Of a stretch of DNA of 64,000 bases, positions 43,557 to 51,707 are shown piece by piece (position 1 is the stretch's first letter; every line of letters begins with the position of its first letter). The notes beneath the pieces were generated by a model, which saw only the letters and a program-made list of their open reading frames with translations, made no database searches and had not been told where the DNA came from. The translations under genes were made by a program, and so were the position numbers. Origin of the DNA: Pseudoduganella violacea (GTDB taxonomy: Bacteria; Pseudomonadota; Gammaproteobacteria; Burkholderiales; Burkholderiaceae_D); NCBI RefSeq assembly GCF_014191875.1, contig NZ_JACHXD010000012.1, forward strand, positions 171,221 through 235,220, read 5' to 3'.

Positions 43557-43736
43557 CCATTTGCCCCGAGTCGAAAACAATATTCGAATTGGTAAGCGCC
43601 AGAGACTCCTCAATTGCATGGAATTGCCGTGACATTTGGAGAATATCTTCATATTTTGGTCTGCTATTGTGAATTGTGCCTTTTTCCCGAGGCGCCATTG
43701 ATCATGCAAGTAAACCAACCCTTTCATGGAGATATT

Positions 43737-44099
43737 ATGGAAATCCGAGTGACACATCAGGGACGCGTGCTGCATGAAATTGAAATAACCCCCGATGCCC
43801 AAGTGCATGTGCGGTCGCTGCTGCCCAGCGCCGAATATGCCGGCCTACCGCCCGCAGCGCAATATGTCTGGGGCTCGCAGGCTTCCGGGCCACCTCCTGC
43901 GGCCCAATACGTGTGGGGCTCCCAGGCCGCCGCACCGCAACCGCCTGCCGCGCAATATGTATGGGGTGCGACCAATCACCAGGCCGGTGGCATGAGCCAG
44001 TCGCCGGTGGAAATTGATCGCGGCGACGCCGCGCCCTGCCTGGAAGTGCAGGACGACCGCAAGGTTGCGGACGGCTTGCTGAAACGGCCAGCGAAATAG
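43737..44099 (+). CDS. Small protein with three PPAAQYVWG repeats, candidate RiPP precursor
   Basis: This 120-residue protein is not recognised as a known family. ATG at 43737 is chosen because GGAG lies five bases upstream; the frame is open further up. Residues 1-37 are an ordinary-looking leader (MEIRVTHQGRVLHEIEIT...). Residues 38-46, 53-61 and 69-77 are identical PPAAQYVWG copies separated by short Ser/Gln/Ala/Pro spacers, with periods of 15 and 16 residues. The last ~40 residues are polar, with one Cys. Leader plus repeated aromatic core is the layout of multi-core peptide precursors. The next gene, 93 bases on, codes for an HExxH protein of a kind seen with modified peptides. Alternatively the repeats may be a structural or binding module. 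The RiPP reading is an inference. Confidence 0.65.
   Translation: MEIRVTHQGRVLHEIEITPDAQVHVRSLLPSAEYAGLPPAAQYVWGSQASGPPPAAQYVWGSQAAAPQPPAAQYVWGATNHQAGGMSQSPVEIDRGDAAPCLEVQDDRKVADGLLKRPAK
43848..43967 (+). repeat. Three direct repeats encoding PPAAQYVWG
   Basis: Copies lie at 43848-43874, 43893-43919 and 43941-43967. The peptide is identical in all three, while the codons differ at several third positions (for example tat/tac for Tyr, gtc/gtg/gta for Val). Synonymous drift with unchanged protein indicates selection on the peptide. Confidence 0.92.
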
Positions 44100-44192
44100 G
44101 CCACTGTCCATTGCTGCATATGGCGCCAGCCTTGCGTGCCGCTTGTTGCACGCGGGCTGGTATTGGCATCCTGGAATAAGGACATCTCGGAA

Positions 44193-45281
44193 ATGAAATC
44201 CGCCCTGATACGCACGCTGGCTGAAGAGTCCATCGCTCAATTCAACGCTGACGACAGCCATCTGGCCGTCGTCAAAGAGAATATAAAGTGGTATTCATCG
44301 ATCAACATGATGTACGGGGCCTTGCCGGCAGAGCCGCTGCCGCCTTTGCCAGCCACCGCAAACGGCCCGATCGATCCGCGCGCAGCCGAAGCCGAAGACA
44401 AGCGGCGCCAGCTCGAAGCCGGGCCGGCGGAGGCGGCGAAACCCGAACCGGAGACCTTGCCCTCGCTACAGGCATTGCTGGAGGAAAATCGCTATGCCCC
44501 GTTCGACGTCGCGCGCAACGTCGCCAACCAGGTGCGCGCGATTGTGGCCATCACCGGCTATCTGCCCGAGGCGGCATCGTTGAAGCGCAGCTATATTGCC
44601 AGTCTCAATGCCATTCAGAAAACATCGATTCCATGCAAAGAAGAGATTGTCGTCTCATTCCATAACCCGGTATTGCAGGAGGAGTTGCGCCGCGAAGGCC
44701 TGATTTCCTACGCGCAGCAGCAATACTATTCGCCCGATGAGGAACAGCACATTGCCGGCCGCATCAGCGATGCCCTGAGTTTTATCAAGGCCGTCGATGA
44801 GCGCTTGCACGATGCGATCCAGTCCATGCTGGGCGCCATCGTCTGCGTCCGGCGCGAGGGCAGCAGCGGGACGGTCTCATCCATGGTGGGGCTGATATGG
44901 CTGAATCCGAACCCTTCCTGGACGATGCTGGACTTCGCCGAAAACATTGTCCATGAATATATTCACAACACAATCTTCCTGGCGGACCTGGTTGAGAAAA
45001 TATTCATTACGCCGCACTGGTATGCGCCCGACGATGGTCTGGTGGTGTCGGCCATAAAAAAATACCCGCGCGGCGTGAATATCGCCTTCCATTCCCTGTA
45101 TGTGGCAATAGGCTTGGCAATCTTCATGGCCAACGCCAAACAATTGGGACGGGCGGAGCAACTGACCTCGGGCTTGCGGGAAACCATGCGCGGTTTGAAA
45201 GAAAAATCGGAACGTTTCCTGTCCGGATTTGGCCACCAGCTGCTGGAGCGCGTTGACGTTTATGCGCCTGCGCATGCATGA
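44193..45281 (+). CDS. HExxH-motif protein, putative peptide-modifying enzyme
   Basis: This 362-residue protein has the motif HEYIH (His254, Glu255, His258) and a later conserved-looking His300 in RGVNIAFHSLYVA. This arrangement resembles the HExxH proteins found beside RiPP precursors, some of which act as Fe/2-oxoglutarate peptide beta-hydroxylases; an ordinary zinc protease is the alternative. The first ~110 residues contain a Pro/Glu-rich stretch. ATG at 44193 is chosen, with AAGGA ten bases upstream; a GTG at 44136 is possible but has no ribosome site. The stop overlaps the next start as ATGA, so this gene and the VioB-like gene are coupled. The assignment rests on the motif and gene context only. 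Confidence 0.6.
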   Translation: MKSALIRTLAEESIAQFNADDSHLAVVKENIKWYSSINMMYGALPAEPLPPLPATANGPIDPRAAEAEDKRRQLEAGPAEAAKPEPETLPSLQALLEENRYAPFDVARNVANQVRAIVAITGYLPEAASLKRSYIASLNAIQKTSIPCKEEIVVSFHNPVLQEELRREGLISYAQQQYYSPDEEQHIAGRISDALSFIKAVDERLHDAIQSMLGAIVCVRREGSSGTVSSMVGLIWLNPNPSWTMLDFAENIVHEYIHNTIFLADLVEKIFITPHWYAPDDGLVVSAIKKYPRGVNIAFHSLYVAIGLAIFMANAKQLGRAEQLTSGLRETMRGLKEKSERFLSGFGHQLLERVDVYAPAHA

Positions 45282-46930
45282 GCTATTTCGACCTGCCGCG
45301 ACTATATTTCCATGGGCGGTTCTTTACGAATCCCAGCACGATTAACAATAAGCTGGCCAATTTTTCGCCGGACGTGAGGTTGCTGCCCATGAATGAGCGC
45401 CGCCAGAGCGCTAAAATGACCGAGGAGTATGCGGGCTTTCAATACATCAATCCATACGGCCTGCATAATTTTTTGCTGGACAATTGCGTTGTCAGTGGCG
45501 CGCATGGCATGGCGGCGTCGCCGGTAGGCGGGCAGGCATTCGGGGCGATCCATTCCGGCGTCCCGTACGCCAAGATGGTGGACCTCGACCCGGACCAGCA
45601 ATCGCTCTCCCAGATATTCGGCTTGGCGCTGCGCGTCCTGCTGCAGGATGGCTCGGGCTTTGAGGGCCGCCTTGAGCCCGCCACGCTGTTTGACCTGTGG
45701 TACGGCAGGGTGCCGAGCGAGAGGGGCGACCAGATGGCGGCTGGTGTCTTCCAGTCGCTGATGCGGCTGGAAAACATTCAATGGCTGGGGCCGCAGGACG
45801 GCTTGGTCCAGGGCTTGCGCGAACGCTGCCAGAGCGGCGTATCGGTCAAATTCATGCTCGACGCCTACCAGGGCAAGCCGGAATTGGCGGGTTTTAACTA
45901 TGGCCGCATCGTGGGCGTGATCGGCCCGGGAAGAAACGGCGAAGCAATCAATTTCCCGTCTGAGCGGCGTCTTAACCCCGCCGGCTCGGTTTGCGGTCCC
46001 GCCTATTACAAGCTGCATAGCGATGAGTTGAAATTGACGCTGGACCTGGGTAATTCCATGCCGCTGCTGCATCCTGCGGGGGAATCGAAGGACCTGGGTA
46101 TCCTGCGGCTCGTGGCGCTGAGCGACGACGGCCCGGTGGCACTGCATGAACACGCCCTCGATTACAGCCGCGCGGCGCTGGAGCGGAATGGCGGTCTGGT
46201 TGATTTGGCGATCAGCGAAGCCCAGCACGCACTGCTGTGTCGCCATCCTCTGGCAATCCAGGCCATGCGCCTCGGCGCCTCGGCATTGCTGTTGCAGGAG
46301 CATGCTTCGCTGAAGTGGATCCATTGCGAGCCGACGTCGCTCCGGCTGGCGCCGGGAGAAAGCGCAACCGTCAAGTTTCACGCGCGCCATGCCGGCCAAG
46401 CGATGCCGGACGAAGCCATCGATTTACGCCTGACTGCGCATGAAGGCAACAACCGTCCACGCAGCGGCGTCGAGTTCCCGGCGCAAGTGCTCACGGACGC
46501 GGATGGCGTCGGACTGCTGCGCGTCGAGGCCCGCAGTCCGCAGCCGCTGCCGCCCAGGCGCGCGGTTATCGACTCGCAGCTATACTACCTCGGTGGCGGC
46601 GCCTGGCAGGAAGCCGGCGAGCTGACGCGCCAGTCCGGCGGCGGCGTGCTCTCCATCCTGGTGTTCAACCAGGTGGCGGAAGTGGCCGAGCCTGTTTGGG
46701 CGGACCATATCGAACCCATCTTGTCGTACTACGCGCGCATCTACCCCGGCGTGGCGGCAGTGCTGGGAATCGATAGCCATGATGGCGTGCGCGCCAACGC
46801 CACCTTGCTGCACCGCTGGCTGAGCCTGCCCCGCGAAGATCCCTTGCACTTCCCGCCCTCACGCGATCTGGCGCCGGCCAAGGCGAAAATGATCTGCCGC
46901 TGGCTGGAGACAGGCATGCGCGATGACTAG
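45278..46930 (+). CDS. Stand-alone protein resembling the N-terminal half of VioB
   Basis: This 550-residue protein has no signal peptide. Its start (YFDLPRLYFHGRF, then STINN) recalls the opening of VioB/RebD-type proteins (FPRIHFRG, then PTAN), and its end (ILSYYARIYPGV, then FPPSRDLAPAKAKMICRWLE) recalls the segment of VioB just before its ferritin-like part. The C-terminal ferritin-like domain that makes up the rest of VioB is absent. VioB dimerises imines of indole-3-pyruvate in violacein synthesis; what the N-terminal half does alone is not established. The gene is coupled to the HExxH gene (ATGA) and overlaps the following GNAT gene by eight bases. The likeness was judged by eye from memory and should be treated as tentative. 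Confidence 0.5.
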   Translation: MSYFDLPRLYFHGRFFTNPSTINNKLANFSPDVRLLPMNERRQSAKMTEEYAGFQYINPYGLHNFLLDNCVVSGAHGMAASPVGGQAFGAIHSGVPYAKMVDLDPDQQSLSQIFGLALRVLLQDGSGFEGRLEPATLFDLWYGRVPSERGDQMAAGVFQSLMRLENIQWLGPQDGLVQGLRERCQSGVSVKFMLDAYQGKPELAGFNYGRIVGVIGPGRNGEAINFPSERRLNPAGSVCGPAYYKLHSDELKLTLDLGNSMPLLHPAGESKDLGILRLVALSDDGPVALHEHALDYSRAALERNGGLVDLAISEAQHALLCRHPLAIQAMRLGASALLLQEHASLKWIHCEPTSLRLAPGESATVKFHARHAGQAMPDEAIDLRLTAHEGNNRPRSGVEFPAQVLTDADGVGLLRVEARSPQPLPPRRAVIDSQLYYLGGGAWQEAGELTRQSGGGVLSILVFNQVAEVAEPVWADHIEPILSYYARIYPGVAAVLGIDSHDGVRANATLLHRWLSLPREDPLHFPPSRDLAPAKAKMICRWLETGMRDD

Positions 46931-47483
46931 GCCGCCTACCTTCCCCGCGCGCCTGGCAACGGCGCGCCTGGTACTGCGGCGCTACCGCCAGGACGACGCG
47001 GCGCAACTGCTGCAAATGGTTGAGGAAGAGCGCCGCCGCCTGGCCGAGGTGCTGGTCGACCCGGTCTTCAAGCTGCAAGGCGTGGACAACGCGGCCGGGC
47101 TGGTGGCATTCCTCGCCAAAGAGTGGCAGGGCGGCCGACGATTTATCATTTCGCTGTGGGATCGCAGCGGCTCACTGGCCGGAGAGTGCTACGTCGGCGG
47201 CGTGGTGGACGGCGAGATCGAAGTGGGCATATTTTTGCGGCAGCGCTATGAGCGCTGCGGACTCGCCGAAGAGGCCTTGAACGCCTGCATCCAGGCAGTC
47301 CACGCCCGCTGGCCGCATGCGCGCCTGAATTATCGCTGCGATACCGACAATGTCCGCAGCTGCGCCTTGGCGCTGCGTTGCGGATTCCAGCGGCAAAGCA
47401 CGACCGCGGGCGGACGCCGCCGCCGCGACGGCAGCATGGCCGACGTTGTGCTGTATAGCCTCGCTCCGCCGGCAGCCGAGTGA
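46923..47483 (+). CDS. GNAT acetyltransferase, RimJ/RimL type
   Basis: This 186-residue protein begins with the typical RimJ/RimL pattern LATARLVLRRYRQDDA and continues with EVGIFLRQRYERCGLAEEAL and the NVRSCALALRCGF block that binds acetyl-CoA and closes the fold. Such enzymes acetylate protein N-termini, peptides or small amines. ATG at 46923 overlaps the stop of the VioB-like gene by eight bases, so it is translated as part of the same unit as the HExxH gene. In a peptide-modifying locus it could cap a product or give protection; this is inferred from position. Confidence 0.8.
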   Translation: MTRPPTFPARLATARLVLRRYRQDDAAQLLQMVEEERRRLAEVLVDPVFKLQGVDNAAGLVAFLAKEWQGGRRFIISLWDRSGSLAGECYVGGVVDGEIEVGIFLRQRYERCGLAEEALNACIQAVHARWPHARLNYRCDTDNVRSCALALRCGFQRQSTTAGGRRRRDGSMADVVLYSLAPPAAE

Positions 47484-47548
47484 GGCCGAGCGAGGCCGTG
47501 CGTGGATAGGCAGGGCGCTCAAACGGGAACACCTCCAGGGAGGCAGAC

Positions 47549-48184
47549 TCAAACGCTGCCGCCGCCAGCCAGCGCGCTATGCACGGTCACGAAGGCCATG
47601 ACGAACATGATTGCCGCGATCGTGAAGTCGAGCACCTTCCACATGACCGGCATCCGGAACAGCGGCGCGACCACGCGCGCGCCGCCAATCAGCAGCGAGA
47701 ACCAGATCACGGAAGCGCTGATGGCCCCGACCGCGAAGCCAAGGCGCTCGCTTTCAGGCTTGGTGCCGCTGATGACACCGATCAGCAGCCCGCTGTCGAG
47801 CAATGCGAGCGGATTCAGGAACGACATCACGCAAGTGCCCCTGACGATTTGCCGCAAGCTGATGTCGGACCCGTTCGACAGGTCCGGCACGGCAATCTCG
47901 CCCAGCGCGGAGCGCAGCGCCGCCAGGCCGTGCCAGCACAGGAACAGGGCGCCGCCTATCGCGGCTGCCTGCATGACCCAGTCATGCCGCGCCACGACGG
48001 TGCCGAGGCCCAGCGTGCCCAAGGCGATCAGCACGATATCGGCCCCAACGCAGATCCCCATCATCACCAGCAGATGCCGCCCCAGCAGGCTTTGGCGAAT
48101 GACATACGCGTCTTTCGGCCCGATGGCGATGATCAGCCCCATACCCAACGTCAACCCTTGCAAATAGCCGCTAGCAGATAACAT
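47549..48184 (-). CDS. LysE/ArgO-family amino-acid exporter
   Basis: This 211-residue protein has five to six hydrophobic segments and the LysE signature at the start (GLTLGMGLIIAIGPKDAYVIRQ). The start at 48184 has AGGAA six bases upstream; a TTG 15 bases further up is less likely. The family exports basic amino acids and related small molecules. The gene lies 76 bases downstream of an oxygenase gene on the same strand, so export of a modified amino acid is possible. It converges on the GNAT gene. Confidence 0.88.
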   Translation of the reverse strand: MLSASGYLQGLTLGMGLIIAIGPKDAYVIRQSLLGRHLLVMMGICVGADIVLIALGTLGLGTVVARHDWVMQAAAIGGALFLCWHGLAALRSALGEIAVPDLSNGSDISLRQIVRGTCVMSFLNPLALLDSGLLIGVISGTKPESERLGFAVGAISASVIWFSLLIGGARVVAPLFRMPVMWKVLDFTIAAIMFVMAFVTVHSALAGGGSV

Positions 48185-48260
48185 GTTTTTCCTGCGCAAT
48201 AAATCGCCGCGACCAGCGCGGCGAATACATCGATATGATGGCTGAGAAACTCCGCCGAGT

Positions 48261-49142
48261 TTATGCCTCGGCCGTCACGGTAAAGGGAATATTGCCGAAA
48301 CTCTCGTGGTTTTCATTGGCAATTTTTTCCAGGTCGAGATGGCGCCGCTCGATAAAACTCGTATATTTTCGCTTCAGCTCCGGAATAACGAAATAAACCA
48401 GGGAAGAACGCTCGACCTGGACGGCGGGATTGAGTACCGCGTGGTCCATATAAGGAATGCGCTTATCCGACATTTCGGTGAGCAACGATCCCGTGAATAC
48501 GATGATTTCATCGTCGGCCAATATCACACGCTGCTGCTCGCCGTTCGGGAATATCACGAGTCCATCGCGCGTGGCCTTGACGAAGGTAATCAGGTGGCCG
48601 TCTTCGTGGCGGTCCTGCAGATATTCCCGGTCTTGCTTGCGGTATTCCTTATTATAGGCGCAGAACTGCAGATAGGAACTGCTGCGGGTTTCCAAGGGCT
48701 CGGCGATCGAGAATTTTTGCATGATATTGGCGAGGACCAGCTCGGCAATCGCCGAGATGCCGCTTTCGAAGTCGACGATGTGACGGTAGAACTGGTGGTC
48801 GGCAAACGCATGCTGGCGATGATCGGAGCGGTACTTGTCGCGGTAGCAGAAGCGCTCGCACAGGTCGACATTGTTGGTCGAGTTGGCATACTCCATGCCG
48901 AAGGGCATGAAGCCGTCGGTTCTATCGGGATAGGCAAACTCACGTTTGCTGGTCCCGGAGATGGTGGGGTACAGCTCGACCGTTTTCCAGAAATCCTTTT
49001 GCAAGTGGACCGGGATGGTCAGGATCGAATAACCATGATCGATCAGCTCTTGCGAGCACTTGTCGTAATCGATATTCGAGACACCAATCTGTCGCGTATG
49101 AGCGAGCGTTGCATCCAGCTGTGCGGCGGTAAGCAATTTCAT
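48261..49142 (-). CDS. 2-oxoglutarate/Fe(II)-dependent oxygenase (isopenicillin-N-synthase-like)
   Basis: This 293-residue protein has the double-stranded beta-helix ligands in order: His179-x-Asp181 in RHEDGHL, His234 in YMDHAVL, and Arg245-x-Ser247 in ERSSLVYF, the 2-oxoglutarate anchor. The spacing fits the IPNS/flavanone-hydroxylase branch, most members of which hydroxylate or desaturate small molecules or amino acids. AAGGAAA five bases before the start supports ATG at 49142. A LysE-type exporter gene follows on the same strand. It could tailor the polyketide or a free amino acid; neither can be told from sequence. Confidence 0.83.
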   Translation of the reverse strand: MKLLTAAQLDATLAHTRQIGVSNIDYDKCSQELIDHGYSILTIPVHLQKDFWKTVELYPTISGTSKREFAYPDRTDGFMPFGMEYANSTNNVDLCERFCYRDKYRSDHRQHAFADHQFYRHIVDFESGISAIAELVLANIMQKFSIAEPLETRSSSYLQFCAYNKEYRKQDREYLQDRHEDGHLITFVKATRDGLVIFPNGEQQRVILADDEIIVFTGSLLTEMSDKRIPYMDHAVLNPAVQVERSSLVYFVIPELKRKYTSFIERRHLDLEKIANENHESFGNIPFTVTAEA

Positions 49143-49874
49143 TGAGTTTCCTTTTCGTGGTTAGTGTTGAGGTCGGCAGGTATTAATTGACTAAACCGGA
49201 AGCGCTTACAACTTGAAGAAATTTCAATTACCATGATCCCTAAAAATATTGATTTAATAGTGCGCATTTGGCTATGCCGAGAATCGCAATAACACTAACA
49301 CAACGATTTCATGAAAATCTCTCAGAAAATAACGATCCCGCATTATTTCGCCTCCTTCGATAAAAATTTTATATTCTTATTAAAAATAAATGCCATGCAC
49401 GATTTACCCCGTTTGATAAACTGCGAAAAATGGGGGGGGATTAAGTCAGCTATATGCCTCTTTATTACATTCTTATTACAGCCAGTGATATTGGCGGAGT
49501 GGATTGCTTTCACATGACTGCTGGCGGGTCATGTCAGACGCAAGGCCAGGGCGGAAAGGGAGGACGAACAGCACGTGCCGATCGAGGAGATGTTCGGTGT
49601 CGAAATCTTGTACCCGCGCGCCGCCGCCAGAAAGAGCAGGGCGGCATCATCCCCGCGACAGCGCTGACCGGCACGCCGAGCTGTTCGAACTTGTGTACTT
49701 GCACGATCTGTTGATGCCGGGTTACATTTAATTTAGTGGAAATATTTTTTATGCGTGGTTTGACGGTTTCCGGCGCATGCCCAGGGAGGTTCCAGTAGTA
49801 GCAGGACGATAGTGTGATGTTGCGTTAATTGCAATTTGCGTTTAAACGTTGTAAATTTTGCCAATAAAACCATT
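49143..49874. other. Gene-free AT-rich spacer with regulatory-looking repeats
   Basis: About 730 bases lack a convincing intact gene. Near the oxygenase start are an 8-bp palindrome AAGCGCTT (about 49201) and an inverted repeat TTGAA-N5-TTCAA (about 49216-49230), which may be operator sites. The middle is very AT-rich with short open frames that lack ribosome sites. A GC-rich island at about 49515-49731 is listed separately. No clear sigma-70 promoter or tRNA was recognised. Confidence 0.4.
49520..49731 (+). pseudogene. Possible decayed coding fragment, unrecognised
   Basis: A GC-rich block in an otherwise AT-rich spacer reads like coding sequence in one frame (…REDEQHVPIEEMFGVEILYP) up to a stop near 49665, and in a different frame after that (DRHAELFELVYLHDLLMPGYI) up to the TAA near 49731. 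Charged residues and GC-rich third positions in both parts fit a gene broken by a frameshift. The family was not recognised and the call is weak. Confidence 0.25.
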
Positions 49875-51623
49875 ATGAAAAAACTGAACATTTATGCGCC
49901 GGATTCACACCAACAGGGAAGGGACATACCTACAAGGAATCGCCGGGTATCGATCGTAGTTGCCGGCGCAATGGCCCTGACCCTCGGCGCCTGCGGCAAC
50001 AATGACCTCTCCATCGAACAAAACGGGCTGCTTGCCGCCCACAACGGAAATCCCGCAGCCGCCTGTTCCATGCTGGCCGGCCACGCAATTTCCGCATCTT
50101 TGATCGGGCTGCCGACGACCGGCGCGGGCATCGTATCCGCTTCAATGATTTCAGCCACCGCCAGCGGCAATACGAACGGCGAATACTGCATGGTCAAAGG
50201 CGCGATTAAGCCGGTCGATCCGACCGCTCCGGATATCCAGTTCCAACTGAATATCCCAAGGAACTGGAACCATCGCGCCCTGCAAATGGGCGGCGGCGGG
50301 TACAACGGGGCTATTGTGACTGGCTTGGCCGGCATCCCCTTCGCACCAAGCGATGTAACGCCCCTGGCGCAAGGCTATGCCACCTACGGTAGCGACTCGG
50401 GACACCAAAGCGTCAACGGCATTGTCGATGCTTCGTTCGCAAGTAACGACGAGGCACTCATCAATTACGGTTACGCCCATATCAAGAAAACCCATGACGC
50501 GGTTGCCGTCGTCCTGCGGCGCTATTTTGGCCAAAAGGTGGATTTCAAGAGTTACTTTGCCGGAGCCTCTACCGGAGGACGCGAAAGCCTCACTGCCATT
50601 CAGCGCTTTCCCGCCGACTACGACGGCGCCTTTGTTGGCGCGCCCACTGCTTTCTTCTCCGGGGTTCGAATGATTGGCTTTCCTGTTGGCAAAGCGAACT
50701 ATAAAGTGGCGGGCGGCTATCTCAACCCGGCCAAACAAGTGCTGGTCAAGCAGGCAGCAACCTCCGCTTGCGATGCTCTCGACGGCGCGAACGACGGAAT
50801 CATCTCGAATATTGCCGCCTGCAAATCGCTTGCCGCAACAACGCGCGCCTCGCTTCGTTGCCCAGACGGCCAGGATACCGGCGATACCTGCTTGTCCGAT
50901 GCGCAATTGGCGGTGATCGATATTCTGTATAAAGGATTAGAACTTCCATACGCCTTGGCTGACGATGTCACGCGGTATGCTGGTTACAATGCCTTCGAAG
51001 GCGCTGACTTCAGCCTGATCAGCACCGCAGGGCTAGGTCTCGGCACCTCGGAAGTATTACTCGACACACCGGCGGCGATTCCGAACGGCTATCTCTTTGC
51101 CCAAGGCGTGCAATGGCTGCGCTATTTCGTTACCCGCGATGTAAACTATCCGGCGCTCGGTTTTGATCCAATCAATCCAGGAAAATACCAGCAACGCGTG
51201 GTCGATCTTTCCAAAATCATTGGCGCAAGCAATCCTGATCTATCGGCATTCAATGCCCGCGGCGGCAAGCTGATACTGCTGCATGGCGCTGCCGATACGG
51301 CAGTCAGTCCGAATGCGACAACGGATTATGTCAAGACTGTTGTGGCGCGCATGGGCCAACAGACGGTGAATAGCTTCATGCGGTATTACAGCGTCCCCGG
51401 CTTCGGGCATGGCGTTGGCGTGTATGTTCCTTCATGGGACGCGATGAAGGCGCTGGACAACTGGGTCACCAACGGCGTAGCGCCGGATGCGCTCGCGAGC
51501 ACGGACACGGTATCCGCAACCCGTGGCCGCTCGCGCCCGCTTTGCCCATATCCCTCCTGGCCGAAGTACAAGGGCAGCGGCGATATCAACGCGGCCTCCA
51601 GCTTTACATGCAGCAATTCCTGA
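49875..51623 (+). CDS. Tannase/feruloyl-esterase-family lipoprotein
   Basis: This 582-residue protein starts at ATG 49875; no strong ribosome site is visible. A positively charged segment, a hydrophobic stretch and the lipobox LGAC (Cys40) indicate a lipoprotein signal. The serine-hydrolase layout of tannases and fungal-type feruloyl esterases is clear: GASTGGRE with Ser232, Asp474 in HGAADTAVSP, His512 in GFGHG, plus the Ca-loop-like DALDGANDGIISN block. These enzymes cleave esters of plant phenolic acids. The cysteines that normally flank Ser and His in this family (the CS-D-HC pair) are Ala and Gly here. It stands alone between the spacer and a terminator hairpin. Confidence 0.87.
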   Translation: MKKLNIYAPDSHQQGRDIPTRNRRVSIVVAGAMALTLGACGNNDLSIEQNGLLAAHNGNPAAACSMLAGHAISASLIGLPTTGAGIVSASMISATASGNTNGEYCMVKGAIKPVDPTAPDIQFQLNIPRNWNHRALQMGGGGYNGAIVTGLAGIPFAPSDVTPLAQGYATYGSDSGHQSVNGIVDASFASNDEALINYGYAHIKKTHDAVAVVLRRYFGQKVDFKSYFAGASTGGRESLTAIQRFPADYDGAFVGAPTAFFSGVRMIGFPVGKANYKVAGGYLNPAKQVLVKQAATSACDALDGANDGIISNIAACKSLAATTRASLRCPDGQDTGDTCLSDAQLAVIDILYKGLELPYALADDVTRYAGYNAFEGADFSLISTAGLGLGTSEVLLDTPAAIPNGYLFAQGVQWLRYFVTRDVNYPALGFDPINPGKYQQRVVDLSKIIGASNPDLSAFNARGGKLILLHGAADTAVSPNATTDYVKTVVARMGQQTVNSFMRYYSVPGFGHGVGVYVPSWDAMKALDNWVTNGVAPDALASTDTVSATRGRSRPLCPYPSWPKYKGSGDINAASSFTCSNS

Positions 51624-51648
51624 TGGTTTATAACTGACCGCCCCACGG

Positions 51649-51680
51649 CCTCAGCGCGACACAAGTCCGGCGCGCTGAGG
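51649..51680. terminator. 10-bp perfect hairpin between convergent genes
   Basis: CCTCAGCGCG (51649-51658) and CGCGCTGAGG (51671-51680) form a perfect stem with a 12-base loop in the 84-base gap between the esterase gene and the convergent D-amino-acid dehydrogenase gene. There is no U-run. It most likely ends transcription from both sides. Confidence 0.65.
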
Positions 51681-51707
51681 AATGGCGGTATGCGGCGGTG
51701 TCGGCAT

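Noticed and set aside
43614..43736. A 41-residue extension of the repeat-peptide protein
   Set aside because: The extension has no ribosome site, is Cys/Leu-rich and unlike the rest; the ATG at 43737 has a well-placed GGAG.
43848..43967. The 45/48-base repeats as a CRISPR array
   Set aside because: Only three copies, identical at the protein rather than the DNA level, no unique spacers, and inside a gene.
49311..49517. A 68-codon open frame in the AT-rich spacer
   Set aside because: No ribosome site, no recognisable domain, and AT-rich DNA outside any operon.
49514..49711. A 65-codon frame ending in a Cys/Thr-rich stretch that looks like a lanthipeptide core
   Set aside because: No ribosome site and no modification enzyme nearby; another frame of the same DNA has more natural coding composition.
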